Assembly (NCBI GenBank): GCA_018396395.1
Contig: JAGTQN010000013.1
Coordinates: 1 to 24,927 of the forward strand
Length of the DNA stretch: 24,927 nucleotides
DNA from: Candidatus Bathyarchaeota archaeon
GTDB lineage: Archaea > Thermoproteota > CALKCG01 > B24 > JAGTQN01
Direction of reading: 5' to 3'
Part shown: in pieces, positions 1-8,798 of the stretch
How the letters are laid out: each line of letters begins with the position of its first letter
How positions within the stretch are numbered: the first letter of the stretch is position 1
Notes under the pieces: generated by a model
What the model was told of the DNA's origin: nothing
The model's input: only the letters and a program-made list of their open reading frames with translations
Databases searched by the model: none
Translations under genes and position numbers: made by a program

Positions 1-40
1 ATATGGATGAGCTCAATTAAAATCGAGTAGCAAGAAAAGA

Positions 41-60
41 AGAATAGAATAGAATAGAAT
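41..60. repeat. Perfect pentamer repeat (AGAAT)x4
   Basis: Four exact copies of AGAAT, preceded by a related purine-rich stretch. It lies downstream of the DUF402 gene in non-coding sequence and is one of several period-5 or period-6 tandem repeats in gaps of this window. Confidence 0.95.
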
Positions 61-125
61 GGAGTGCCCTTATCTTCAGAGTTTATTTAAAACCGAAGAA
101 CCTTCCTTCAGACTTTCTTCAAGGG

Positions 126-677
126 TTAAAAAAGCTTAAAATTTTTCGATGCCTTCTCCAAGAAGCCCCGAACGAAGGGTGGCGGAAAACGCTTTTGTTC
201 TATCTGGGCTATGAGGCTTCTTAGCTCCATCTTAGCCCTTTTCTCCCAACGATTTCCAATCCACTTCCTTTTTATCGCCTCTTCAAACTCATCTTGGTCC
301 AGAATGACATAGCGCCCTCCAGGAAAGACCCAAAGATCTAGGAAAAGGTCTGTCGTTCGAAAGCCTTTAGGAATACGCCTAATCGGAGTGATGATATCGC
401 AGTAGTAACCCCTTAGCTCCCCTTGTCCATCATAGACTGCTCCGATGTCATGCCATGCTAGAGGAAAGTTGAACCAAAGGACAAGGTAATGCCTTTTTAA
501 GGATTTTGTAGCTTCCATTAGCAAGGAGTCAGGTAATTTCATCGTACCGGCTGATACGATAGCTTCGTTTCCATCATAAAGGAGAATATGATGGTAATTC
601 ACGATTCTGTTGGGCGGACGTTTGTACGAAACGATGATTCTTTCCATGGACTTTAGGCCTTCCATTCCCAAATTCAA
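126..677 (-). CDS. DUF402 domain protein, possible metal-dependent nucleotide phosphohydrolase
   Basis: A 183-residue protein of the DUF402 (FomD/Ntdp-like) family. Visible family features are the YCDI segment (residues 92-95), the TTD..LDLWV strand (109-116) with acidic residues D110 and D114, and the VLDQDEFEEA segment (124-133) with D127, D129 and E130; such acidic residues bind divalent metal in characterised members, which hydrolyse nucleotides or related phosphates. The same domain also occurs in archaeal AU-1 RNA-binding proteins, but no S1-like domain is present here. The start is uncertain: the longest frame begins with TTG at 677, while ATG codons at 665 and 647 (giving M-E-R-I-I-V) are alternatives, and 647 best matches a compact beta-barrel start. 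It follows the polymerase gene in the same direction across a 103-bp gap that contains a TTTCC repeat, so it may be the last gene of that operon. Substrate unknown. Confidence 0.8.
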   Translation of the reverse strand: MNLGMEGLKSMERIIVSYKRPPNRIVNYHHILLYDGNEAIVSAGTMKLPDSLLMEATKSLKRHYLVLWFNFPLAWHDIGAVYDGQGELRGYYCDIITPIRRIPKGFRTTDLFLDLWVFPGGRYVILDQDEFEEAIKRKWIGNRWEKRAKMELRSLIAQIEQKRFPPPFVRGFLEKASKNFKLF

Positions 678-744
678 GATCTTTGGCGAATTGCTTTAAT
701 TCAGGATTTCCTAATTCTTGATCCAATTGAGGCGTTATTCTCTT

Positions 745-769
745 TTTCCTTTCCTTTCCTTTCCTTTCC
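745..769. repeat. Pentamer repeat (TTTCC)x5
   Basis: Five exact TTTCC units, with TT before and a partial unit after. It fills much of the short gap between the DP2 stop codon and the DUF402 gene. On the transcribed strand it reads as a purine tract, so it does not look like the T-rich terminators usual in archaea. Confidence 0.95.
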
Positions 770-780
770 TTCCCCTATTT

Positions 781-3700
781 CTATTCTTGCTCCATCTGCA
801 TGAACTGCCCTAAGCTCGTCTGTGCCTTCCTCCTTTCTGAAGCCTTCTCTCCGAAGAAGGCATCGATCTCTTCCTTCATCATCATAAGTCTTTGCTTGAT
901 GTAGGGCTTAAGCTCATATTTTTCTGCCAGTCCCAAGGCTAGGTTCACATACTTCTCTACGCTTCCCCTGTGAACGGTAATCGCTAGGTCCCCATGACAT
1001 TTAGGGCAGTATCCCCTCAAAGGCACCCTTCTGAAGGCCTGGTTGCATTTCTTACAACGAAACTTCTGGCTACCAAAGGTTTTAAGATTTCCAGCTATAT
1101 CTGGAATGAAATGGGAAGTAAGGAGAAGTTCGACCATCTCCTTGGCATCCACAGCACGGATCTTCTCAGCCAATGAAAGCTGTAAGGATATCTTTTCTTC
1201 CATGCTTTTTGCCTCTTTATAACTGCTTTGAAGGTTACCTAGGGTCACGCAGGAGGTTTCATGGGTATAGCCAAAACCCCCAAACTGGGATTCCTTACCA
1301 AGCCTATGGGCTATGAGTTCTATGCAATCCGCTAGTTTCTTTGGATCCTCCCTCATTCGGCTCCTTTCATAAAAGATGGGAGGATAAGCCCTCGATATAT
1401 CTAAGTCCTGAATGGCCGAATCGACTTCCTTAGGATTTATGGTTGGGCTTACCAGGAGGGGGGCATCCATCAATCCTCCAACCTGGGCGGGAAGGTATTC
1501 CTCACTAAAGTTGAGGAAGGCATCTAAGGCCAGCATGATCGAATCCTCATCCCCATCGCAATCCCTTCTCTTGGCGGCATGCCAATATGGATGGGCAAAG
1601 CATACCTTCGCCTTCGTAAAGCCTAGGACTCGACCCACTACAGCCACAGAAGTATGGGGAGCCAAACCCAAAACAAGATGCCCGATAAGGTCCATGGGAT
1701 CTTTGGCATTGTAAAACCTTGGGATTCCATAAAACCTTTCCAAGAGATCGTCGATGAAGGCCGAAGCCTTTAGAAGGTAATGGGCGCAATCCCAAGGAAT
1801 AACAATGTCCTGAACCTTCAGTTCTAGGATCTGGTCTTCCCTTTCTAGGGGCTTTCCCTCGGCATCGAAGCCATAGCCAAGTTCCTTAAGCTTCTCTAGG
1901 GTTACGCCAATCTCAGATGGAGTGAAGTGGGTAAGGGGTGCATTCGTGACATCGAAACGGACTGTCCCGTCTTTGAATACTGAAAGCCCATATCTGGCCC
2001 TGAGGAGGCCCTTCTCCAAGGGCTCTGGAATCTTATTCTTATTCGAGAGGCCCCTGACGCCCTTCATGACCTCGGGCAGTTGAAGCCTTAGATTTGCGGA
2101 AGCTTTCCTGAGGGCTTCCTCAAGGTTTATGGACTGAAGCATCCATCCCCTGGCTTGAAGCTGGCAGGTAGGGCAGAGGTCCCCATCCTTGAGGCTTCTT
2201 CCGCATCTTGGGCAGGAAAACTCGATCCTAGTAGCCTCATGGCAAAGGGGACATAGAGTAAGATAGGTTTCTTGGCTGCACTTAGGGCAGATCCTCCTTA
2301 CAAGTTCGACGCTTACAGGATCCTTGGCGGCATCCCTTAGGTTTCTTAGGGGGCCTCCTTTAAGCCCTGCTGGGAAGAGGACATGGACAAGGGGTTTCAT
2401 GACCCTAGGCTTAGCCTTTTCTGGGCGCCCCATCTTAGCTCCTATGAAGGTTACATACTTGGGCTCGAGTTTCAGTCCAGAAAGCTCCTCAAGGGCTTTC
2501 CAAACTCCCTTTCTTGCAGCCTCCTCGATCTCCTTAGGCTCCTCGGAATCCTTTCCATTCAAGAGACCAAGGCATCGCCTTAGGACTAAGTAATCCTCCC
2601 CAAGAATGACTTCCTTTCCTTCAACCTCATGGGGGACAAGGATTTTCTCAAGGATTGCCTTAGCCTCCAGGTCTAGGGTAAGGCGGGTTTTGGGCCCCTC
2701 GCCCCCTTCGCCCTTGCCTTCGCCTTCATCCTTGCCTTCACCCTCACCTTCTCCCTTGCCCTCTTCCTCGCCCTTCCCTTCCCACGGGTCCTTAGCCCTT
2801 GAAAGCCACTTCCTAAGCTTAAGGAGATCCGATGGCGAGGCCCTTTCCCAATCGTATGTGTAAAGGGGATGGAGGGGTACTTTTAGGCATTCTGAGATGG
2901 AAAGGGCCTCCGAGGCCTTAGGTTTGCATTTTAGGGGAGCTTCGAGGAAGGATCTTAGCCTTTCGATTTTTACTTCCGTAGCCTCGCTAGCCTTTTCGAG
3001 ATCCCCATCAAACTCCTTTTGGATGGCCGCCTGGAGAAGGTTTCGGAAGGCCTCTTCCGTAAAGCCTGAGGGAGCAAGGGGTCTGTTGTTGTGAAGGAAC
3101 TCGTAAAAGCTTACGAGGAGGTCTCCCAAAAAGAGGACAGCTTCCACTTCCCCTTCGACCCTTCTGGCCTCCTCAGGATCCTCGAGGCGCCTTACAGAGC
3201 CGCTTCTTAACTTGACTATAGGAGCCTCTATCGAATCGACGGAGGCTACGATACCACCCTTTCCCGGCTCTTCTGTCTTAATCTGGGTCCCAATGGCCAA
3301 AAAGCCTCCAAGGACGAGCATCGTGGAAGGATGGAGGCCTAAGGCCGCAAGACCTGTATTCCTTGCCCTTCCATATCTAAGCCTGAAGCCCCCTACGCGA
3401 CCTGGCGAAGAAAGGACGGGCCTTCCGCCTATGATCTTTTCCATGTACATCGAATTCGCTGGCTCGCTTTGTCCCTTCTCCTTGGATTCGGACCAAACAT
3501 CCTCCAACCACTGCCATCCTTGGATGCCAAGCTTTGTGATGATCTTCATGAGCTTACGGCTTCTTCCAGCCAGCCCGTCGTTGATGACGATGAGGGCGCC
3601 GCCCCTGACGCGGTTTGTCTCAATCCTTGGGAGATTCCTAAAGCTTGTTACCTCGAAGGGATCCGTTTCAACACCCGTAATCTCTACAGGTATGTTTTCA

Positions 3701-4383
3701 AGAATGCGCTCAAGGACCTCATCAGGAACATGATATTGGAAAAGGCGGACTTCCCGCTCATAGAGACGAATCTCCTCTATGAAGCGCCTAATCTCCTGGG
3801 GAGTAGCCCTATACCTCGCCAAACCAAGCTTGTTCCTGATGAAATCTGCCACGACGAGGATGAGGGCTTGGGCCGTTCCTCCAGCTGGTCTTATGGGACC
3901 GGCGAAGTATATGGAGAGATACTTGGACCGATCCAGATTCTCCTTAAAGGCGATCTTCGTTATGCCTTGAATAGGCGCGACTGTCACTCCTTCGGTAATG
4001 ATGGCGAGGGCAGTCCTGATAGCCTGTTCGGCTAGCTTCACTTCATCCGCAGAGCCGAAGGCTCCATAAACGATCTCTTCTGCGATTTTGAAGGCCATCT
4101 CATCCCTTTCCATCTTTTCGGCGAGTTGCCTTATGCGTTCCTTCACCCCTGGCGGACCAACCAGAAGCTCCACTCTTTCAGCCATATCCTCGGTCAGCCT
4201 TGGCTCAGGCCATGGCTTTGGATCCAAAAGCCTTGCCCTAGCTACCTTGGCAACTTCTTGAACCTTAGCTAGCTTAAGCCCAAGTCCCTCGAAATACTCC
4301 TTACATTCCTTTGGCATTTTCATATTCGATTTAGCGTTCGCCTTACTGTTCGAGTTTGATCCCAAGCCTAGACTTGAGGCCAA
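781..4383 (-). CDS. polC: DNA polymerase D large subunit DP2
   Basis: Catalytic subunit of the archaeal replicative D-family DNA polymerase, which works with the DP1 exonuclease subunit and the PCNA clamp; DP1 is not in this window. The active-site motif C-D-G-D-E-D lies at residues 942-947; D943 and D945 correspond to the catalytic aspartates known from Pyrococcus DP2. This motif is a common intein site, but here it is uninterrupted. A cysteine-rich zinc-binding block spans C699-C740 and a second four-cysteine site is C1110/C1113/C1126/C1129. The C-terminus ends in QTSLGQFM (1188-1195), a PCNA-interacting (PIP) box. At 1200 residues the length is normal for the family. Two oddities: a Gly-Glu-Lys run at 535-563 encoded by a period-6 DNA repeat, and a Ser/Asn/Lys-rich N-terminus (9-20) that resembles another period-6 repeat. 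The start is TTG at 4383 with GGTGGG just upstream; ATG codons at 4323 and 4317 fit the conserved family N-terminus. It lies 25 bp after GGGP synthase, probably co-transcribed. Confidence 0.98.
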   Translation of the reverse strand: MASSLGLGSNSNSKANAKSNMKMPKECKEYFEGLGLKLAKVQEVAKVARARLLDPKPWPEPRLTEDMAERVELLVGPPGVKERIRQLAEKMERDEMAFKIAEEIVYGAFGSADEVKLAEQAIRTALAIITEGVTVAPIQGITKIAFKENLDRSKYLSIYFAGPIRPAGGTAQALILVVADFIRNKLGLARYRATPQEIRRFIEEIRLYEREVRLFQYHVPDEVLERILENIPVEITGVETDPFEVTSFRNLPRIETNRVRGGALIVINDGLAGRSRKLMKIITKLGIQGWQWLEDVWSESKEKGQSEPANSMYMEKIIGGRPVLSSPGRVGGFRLRYGRARNTGLAALGLHPSTMLVLGGFLAIGTQIKTEEPGKGGIVASVDSIEAPIVKLRSGSVRRLEDPEEARRVEGEVEAVLFLGDLLVSFYEFLHNNRPLAPSGFTEEAFRNLLQAAIQKEFDGDLEKASEATEVKIERLRSFLEAPLKCKPKASEALSISECLKVPLHPLYTYDWERASPSDLLKLRKWLSRAKDPWEGKGEEEGKGEGEGEGKDEGEGKGEGGEGPKTRLTLDLEAKAILEKILVPHEVEGKEVILGEDYLVLRRCLGLLNGKDSEEPKEIEEAARKGVWKALEELSGLKLEPKYVTFIGAKMGRPEKAKPRVMKPLVHVLFPAGLKGGPLRNLRDAAKDPVSVELVRRICPKCSQETYLTLCPLCHEATRIEFSCPRCGRSLKDGDLCPTCQLQARGWMLQSINLEEALRKASANLRLQLPEVMKGVRGLSNKNKIPEPLEKGLLRARYGLSVFKDGTVRFDVTNAPLTHFTPSEIGVTLEKLKELGYGFDAEGKPLEREDQILELKVQDIVIPWDCAHYLLKASAFIDDLLERFYGIPRFYNAKDPMDLIGHLVLGLAPHTSVAVVGRVLGFTKAKVCFAHPYWHAAKRRDCDGDEDSIMLALDAFLNFSEEYLPAQVGGLMDAPLLVSPTINPKEVDSAIQDLDISRAYPPIFYERSRMREDPKKLADCIELIAHRLGKESQFGGFGYTHETSCVTLGNLQSSYKEAKSMEEKISLQLSLAEKIRAVDAKEMVELLLTSHFIPDIAGNLKTFGSQKFRCKKCNQAFRRVPLRGYCPKCHGDLAITVHRGSVEKYVNLALGLAEKYELKPYIKQRLMMMKEEIDAFFGEKASERRKAQTSLGQFMQMEQE
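2695..2781 (-). repeat. In-frame period-6 repeat coding Gly-Glu/Gly-Lys run in DP2
   Basis: On the coding strand this tract is a degenerate tandem of GGNGAA/GGNAAG-type hexamers giving alternating Gly with Glu or Lys for 29 residues (535-563 of DP2). It sits between better-conserved stretches and looks like a flexible linker insertion. Hexamer units preserve reading frame, so expansion or contraction would change linker length only. Confidence 0.85.
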
Positions 4384-4389
4384 GTTATT

Positions 4390-4395
4390 CCCACC
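4390..4395 (-). promoter_or_regulatory. Ribosome-binding site GGTGGG for the DP2 TTG start
   Basis: GGTGGG reads on the minus strand six bases before TTG at 4383, matching the anti-Shine-Dalgarno end of archaeal 16S rRNA in part. No comparable site precedes the ATG codons at 4323 and 4317, so this is the main sequence argument for the upstream TTG start despite its low-complexity product. Confidence 0.5.
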
Positions 4396-4408
4396 GGACC
4401 AACCTAGC

Positions 4409-5224
4409 CTATCTCCGGGCCATATTTCTGGGCATAAAGGATGGCCTATCCCCGAGATTCTTTAGGACTTCCATACCAGTTTTCCTAACGACCTTTACGA
4501 TCTCCCCTAAGATGGGCTTAAAGTTGGATGGCTTTCCCTCGAGCATGGTCCCTGTAACCACGATGTTCGCCCCAGCCTTCACGATTACTTCAGCATCCTC
4601 CGGAGTTCTGATTCCTCCCCCTACGATGATGGGAATATCTATGGTTTCTCGAACCTTTGCTATAACGCTGGGCGGAATCGGGTATCTTGCCCTAGAACCA
4701 GCCTCCAAGTATACGAAGCGCATTCCTAGGAATTGGGCTGCCAAGGCATAGAGGGCTGCGATTTCCGGTTTATCGTAGGGTATGAGCTGGGCCTGACCCA
4801 TAAAGCCCGCGGCACCACCCTCCCCCATGATAATATAGCCCATAGGAATAGGCTCCAAGCCATAGCGCTTTACGATGGCAGAACCGAGGGCCTGGGCGCC
4901 TATGAGAAAGTAAGGATTCGTGGAGTTGAGGAGTGACATGAACCAGATGGCATCGGCATAGGGGCTTATTCCTGTGACATTATTCGGAAAGAGGATTACA
5001 GGAACCTTGACTGATGCCTTTATTGCCTTCACAATGGCGTTCAGATGATCCACGGAGGCTAGGGTGGTGCCTCCCACCATGATGGCAGCCGTTTCTAGGG
5101 CTTCGGCCTCAGAGGCTATAAGCTTCGCATCCTCTGGTTCGATGTTCTCAGGATCCAAGAGGGATATGTGTATCGCTCCCTCTTTCCTTATCCTTTCCAG
5201 GAGGTAGCTTTCTACTCCGACCAC
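4409..5224 (-). CDS. Geranylgeranylglyceryl phosphate synthase
   Basis: Joins geranylgeranyl diphosphate to sn-glycerol-1-phosphate, forming the first ether bond of archaeal membrane lipids. The 271-residue TIM-barrel sequence has the family landmarks: LLDPE near the N-terminus, VGGTT, ILFPNN, the YIIMGEGGAAGF loop, YLEAGSRA, the phosphate-binding VGGGIRTPEDA and VVTGTMLE near the end. These match archaeal GGGP synthases rather than bacterial PcrB in context. The start is GTG at 5224, supported by GGAGG five bases upstream (5230-5234). It is the first gene of the leftward set followed by DP2, so membrane lipid synthesis and replication appear linked in one transcript; the helicase gene diverges 159 bp away, and the gap must hold both promoters. 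Confidence 0.96.
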   Translation of the reverse strand: MVGVESYLLERIRKEGAIHISLLDPENIEPEDAKLIASEAEALETAAIMVGGTTLASVDHLNAIVKAIKASVKVPVILFPNNVTGISPYADAIWFMSLLNSTNPYFLIGAQALGSAIVKRYGLEPIPMGYIIMGEGGAAGFMGQAQLIPYDKPEIAALYALAAQFLGMRFVYLEAGSRARYPIPPSVIAKVRETIDIPIIVGGGIRTPEDAEVIVKAGANIVVTGTMLEGKPSNFKPILGEIVKVVRKTGMEVLKNLGDRPSFMPRNMARR

Positions 5225-5383
5225 AAGGCCCTCCTCAATCTCTTATTGTTCAGGAAGAATTAAAATCTCTTCTATTCTTTAGAAAAGTCAATAGCCAAAT
5301 GGTAGAAAGGTAGGGAGGGAAAAGTAAGTACAAGTACGTAAAGAAGATGGGTTGAATTCCTTCTTGAAGGGATCCGTAGAGTC

Positions 5384-8314
5384 TTGGGTCGAGGGGAATA
5401 TTCCTTGGCATCGAGTTTCTCAGTCCTGAACAAGGTCATAAGAGATGCCCTGGCAGAATTGGGCTTCCGAGTTCCAACGGAACCCCAGAGAAGGGCCATC
5501 GAACCTATCCTCAAGGGTGAGAATGTTCTCCTCATAGCCCCTTCTGGAACTGGAAAGACGGAGGCGGCCCTCCTTCCCGTTCTGAATAATCTTCTACTCC
5601 ACTCCGAAAAGCCTGGCATTGGTGCCCTTTATGTAACTCCCCTAAGGGCTTTGAACAGGGATCTTATGAGGCGTTTATCCTTTTGGGCTTCAAGGCTCGG
5701 TTTGACGGTGGAGGTAAGGCATGGCGACACTCCGGAGGCGGAAAGAAGACAACAGGTTTTGAAGCCCCCAGACCTCCTCATCACGACTCCAGAAACCCTA
5801 CAGGCAATCCTTCCTGGAAAAAGGATGAGAAGGCATCTGAGGTCTGTGCGCCATTTGATAGTGGATGAGATCCATGAGTTGGCTGAGGATAAGCGGGGAG
5901 CCCAGTTCGCGGTGGCATTGGAGCGCCTCGAGGCCCTAACTTCCACTTCGTTCCAGCGCATAGGCCTTTCAGCAACGGTTGGAAGCCCTAGGGAAATTGC
6001 CAAGTTTCTAGTGGGAATTGGTCGAAGGGTTCGGATCATAAAGGTTCCGATTCCCAAGGAGTTTCGTTACAAGATCGAATTCCCTTACCCGAGTGGGGAG
6101 GATTACGTACTGGCCCAAGGACTTTACACGACGCCAGAGGCTGCAGCCCGCCTAACACGTCTCAGGGAACTCATTTCTAACCATGGTTCGATGCTGATTT
6201 TCGTGAACAGTCGAACTAATGCGGAGATGCTGAGCCATAGGCTCAGAATGCTCCAAGAGGCTGTGGAGGTTCATCACGGTTCCTTGAGCAGGGAGGAGAG
6301 GGAACGCATAGAGGGAAGCTTCAAGGCCGGAAGTCTAAGGGCCATCGTTTGCACTTCGACCCTCGAACTTGGCATCGATGTCGGTAGCGTTGATCTCGTC
6401 GTTCAGTATATGTCGCCGAGGAGGGCAACAACCCTCCTTCAGCGCATCGGAAGGTCAGGGCATGGACCTGCTAGGTTCCCTGAAGGTATCATTATCACAG
6501 CCTTTCCCGAGGATGTTCTCGAATCCATCGTTGTCGTAGAGAGGGCAAAGAAGGGAAGGTTCGAGCCTGTGGGTATCCATTTCAATGCCCAAGATGTTCT
6601 GGCGCACCAACTGGCTGGTCTTGTCCTCGATAAGGGATCCATAAGGATTAAGGATGCCCTTAGGCTGATAAGGAGGGCATATCCTTACAAGGATCTGGAT
6701 TTGGCGACCCTCCTGAAGGTCACTAAATTCATGGAAAGTCTAGGCGAGATAAAATTGGAAAAAGGAAGGGATGCGGAAAGGGGAAGAAAAGGGGGGCTAG
6801 GAAATGCCCCTGAAGAGCGCATTCTTAGAGGAACAGCACGGACGAAGGGCTACTACTATGAGAACCTTTCCATGATCCCCGATGAGAGGCGTTACCCCGT
6901 TCTGGATCTCTCCACAGGAGACTTTGTGGCAACCCTTGGAGACGAATTCGTCCAAATGAAGGCTAAGGTTGGACTGAACTTCATCTGTAAGGGAAGGGTT
7001 TGGAGAATCGAGGGATTTGGCGAGAAGGGAGAGATCCTCGTAACTCCAGTGGAAGATCCAACAGCCGCCATCCCAGGCTGGGATGGGGAGCTTCTACCAC
7101 TGCCAAGGGATCTTGCCCAAGATGTAGGGAATCTTAGGGCTTTTTTGGCGGAACTTGTGAAGCTTAAGGGAGTTGAGGGATCGATTGATAGCTTGGCTAC
7201 TCAATGGCCTACGGATCGCTTGGCGATCAGGAAGGTCATCGAAGAAACGGTTACCCAAATCGATTTCAAGGCTCCAATGCCTACTAAGGATCTTTTCCTT
7301 TTGGAAGCCTTCCGAAACTTCCTCATATTCCACTCATGCCAAGGTGAGCAAATCAACAGAGCCTTGGGATATATCCTCTCAACCCTTCTTGAACGAAGGA
7401 TCAGAGTGAGGGGATGGTGGGCAGATAGCTATAGAGTCCTTTTGGAGGCCTTTGAGGATATTACGGAGGAAGGCCTTGAAGCCTTCAGGAAGGATATCAT
7501 CTCCCTTACTCCTGAGGGAGCTGAGGGTCTTTTCTATGAGCTTTTAGAAAGGGAGTTTCCCTTCGCCTATTATATGAAGTTCGTGGCCGAGCGTTTTGGA
7601 GCCCTTCCAAGGGGCCTCTTTATACCTGAGAGAAAGTTTTCGGAACGTTATTTTTCCAGCTTTCTTGGAACGCCCATCTATGAAGAAACCCTTCGTTATG
7701 TCCTAAAGGAAAAGGTCGATCTAGGGGGTGCCAAGGAAGTTCTTCGCCTCCTCCATTCTGGGAAAGCGGGGCTTCATAAAATCCTAGATATCGAAGGGCC
7801 TTCCCCCTTAGCCTTGGGAATCCTCAACAAATTCTTCCAGGCTCCTGAGCTGATGGCTCCAGAGTCTTCTTTGAAGGATAGCATAGCCCATATGAGGACC
7901 GCCATTGCCAAGGAATATGTTGAGCTTTTCTGCTTGGCTTGCCTTGGCTGGAACTTTCAGGGAAGGGTTGAGGATCTTCCCGAGGAGCCAAGGTGCCAGA
8001 TCTGTGGTTCAGGACTCCTCGCCGTCATGAACAAGCTAAACCCCCATATAAGGGAAGCCCTTGATAAGAAACGATTGGGAATCGAAATGACGGAGAGTGA
8101 TCGGGAGATCCTTGCTAGGGCTCGTAGAACGGCCGACCTAGTCCTGTCATACGGAAAAAAGGGCGTCATCGCCCTCATGGTTACGGGAATAGGTCCCCAA
8201 ACGGCTTCCCGTATATTGGCTTTGGCCTATGACCAGGAGGAAGAATTCTACAGGGGCCTCATCGATGCAAAGCTAAGGTATTTGACAACGAGGGAATACT
8301 GGAAAAGCGATTAG
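5384..8314 (+). CDS. Lhr-like superfamily 2 ATP-dependent helicase
   Basis: A 976-residue large helicase-related (Lhr) protein, a 3'-5' DNA translocase family with roles in repair and recombination in archaea. Helicase motifs are all present: Walker A APSGTGKT (52-59), DEIH (161-164), SAT (196-198) and QRIGRSGH (353-360), giving two RecA-like domains in about the first 400 residues. These are followed by the winged-helix and Lhr-core regions, and a four-cysteine zinc site C850/C853/C871/C874 near the C-terminus, as in archaeal Lhr2/ASH-308-like forms. An Arg/Lys/Gly-rich stretch near residues 462-475 looks like a loop. The start is TTG at 5384; a second TTG at 5405 has GAGGGG upstream and is a credible alternative, while a TAA at 5339 closes the frame upstream. 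It is transcribed alone and divergently from GGGP synthase. Confidence 0.95.
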   Translation: MGRGEYSLASSFSVLNKVIRDALAELGFRVPTEPQRRAIEPILKGENVLLIAPSGTGKTEAALLPVLNNLLLHSEKPGIGALYVTPLRALNRDLMRRLSFWASRLGLTVEVRHGDTPEAERRQQVLKPPDLLITTPETLQAILPGKRMRRHLRSVRHLIVDEIHELAEDKRGAQFAVALERLEALTSTSFQRIGLSATVGSPREIAKFLVGIGRRVRIIKVPIPKEFRYKIEFPYPSGEDYVLAQGLYTTPEAAARLTRLRELISNHGSMLIFVNSRTNAEMLSHRLRMLQEAVEVHHGSLSREERERIEGSFKAGSLRAIVCTSTLELGIDVGSVDLVVQYMSPRRATTLLQRIGRSGHGPARFPEGIIITAFPEDVLESIVVVERAKKGRFEPVGIHFNAQDVLAHQLAGLVLDKGSIRIKDALRLIRRAYPYKDLDLATLLKVTKFMESLGEIKLEKGRDAERGRKGGLGNAPEERILRGTARTKGYYYENLSMIPDERRYPVLDLSTGDFVATLGDEFVQMKAKVGLNFICKGRVWRIEGFGEKGEILVTPVEDPTAAIPGWDGELLPLPRDLAQDVGNLRAFLAELVKLKGVEGSIDSLATQWPTDRLAIRKVIEETVTQIDFKAPMPTKDLFLLEAFRNFLIFHSCQGEQINRALGYILSTLLERRIRVRGWWADSYRVLLEAFEDITEEGLEAFRKDIISLTPEGAEGLFYELLEREFPFAYYMKFVAERFGALPRGLFIPERKFSERYFSSFLGTPIYEETLRYVLKEKVDLGGAKEVLRLLHSGKAGLHKILDIEGPSPLALGILNKFFQAPELMAPESSLKDSIAHMRTAIAKEYVELFCLACLGWNFQGRVEDLPEEPRCQICGSGLLAVMNKLNPHIREALDKKRLGIEMTESDREILARARRTADLVLSYGKKGVIALMVTGIGPQTASRILALAYDQEEEFYRGLIDAKLRYLTTREYWKSD

Positions 8315-8798
8315 CCTCCTCAAGCCTAAAATCCGCATGAGAAATAGAAAAAGGAACCAAACCGAAAAGGAAATTTGATTATTATAAATAATATTAAATC
8401 GATAATAACGATATCCATATAATCTAAAGAAACTAAAAATAAAAATATTGGAACTATGGCAAAAATATCCTTCCATCGTTTCTTTACTTCCATACTCAGA
8501 CATTTTAAGCGCAAGCATGGATGAGAAGGATATTCCATCCTATGAAGACCTCCTTATACCTTATTCCGGTCCTATGGAATTATCCATGATTATGGAAACT
8601 AGACGATACGGGTTTTCAGTTTTGCTTTCTGTATAATTTTATCAAAATTTTCATGACATGCTTTCAATGCGCAAAGGAGATAGCCAAACTTAAGAAATTA
8701 GAGGTTATGTTATGATTATCTGACGAATAGGCTCTTTATTTTATTTTCCATTTATTTATATTATTATCCCGACCTTAAAGTTAAAGCGAGGTGCTAAG
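8315..8798. other. AT-rich spacer carrying the promoter of the amidohydrolase gene
   Basis: A 484-bp gap, clearly richer in A+T than flanking genes, marking the border between the housekeeping block and the carbohydrate block. A 62-codon frame at 8448-8636 has no ribosome-binding site or recognisable domain and is not called. The only supported elements are the TATA-like and ribosome-binding sites at its right end. I see no tRNA or other structured RNA. Confidence 0.6.
8755..8793 (+). promoter_or_regulatory. TATA-like box and ribosome-binding site upstream of amidohydrolase
   Basis: TTTATATT at 8755-8762 is followed by GAGGTG at 8788-8793, five bases before ATG 8799. If the TATA element is used, transcription would begin near 8785 and leave a very short leader that still contains the full ribosome-binding site. 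The latter is one of the strongest in the window. Confidence 0.5.

Noticed and set aside
1540..1563. Possible intein at the DP2 active site, a common location in other archaea.
   Set aside because: The motif AKRRDCDGDED is continuous and the protein has normal length; no splicing-domain sequence is present.
3469..4035. Long rightward open frames opposite DP2 (up to about 188 codons).
   Set aside because: They are antisense to strongly conserved polymerase sequence and lack any family similarity or start signals.
8448..8636. Rightward open frame of 62 codons in the AT-rich gap.
   Set aside because: No ribosome-binding site, no recognisable domain or membrane segment, and composition like the surrounding spacer.
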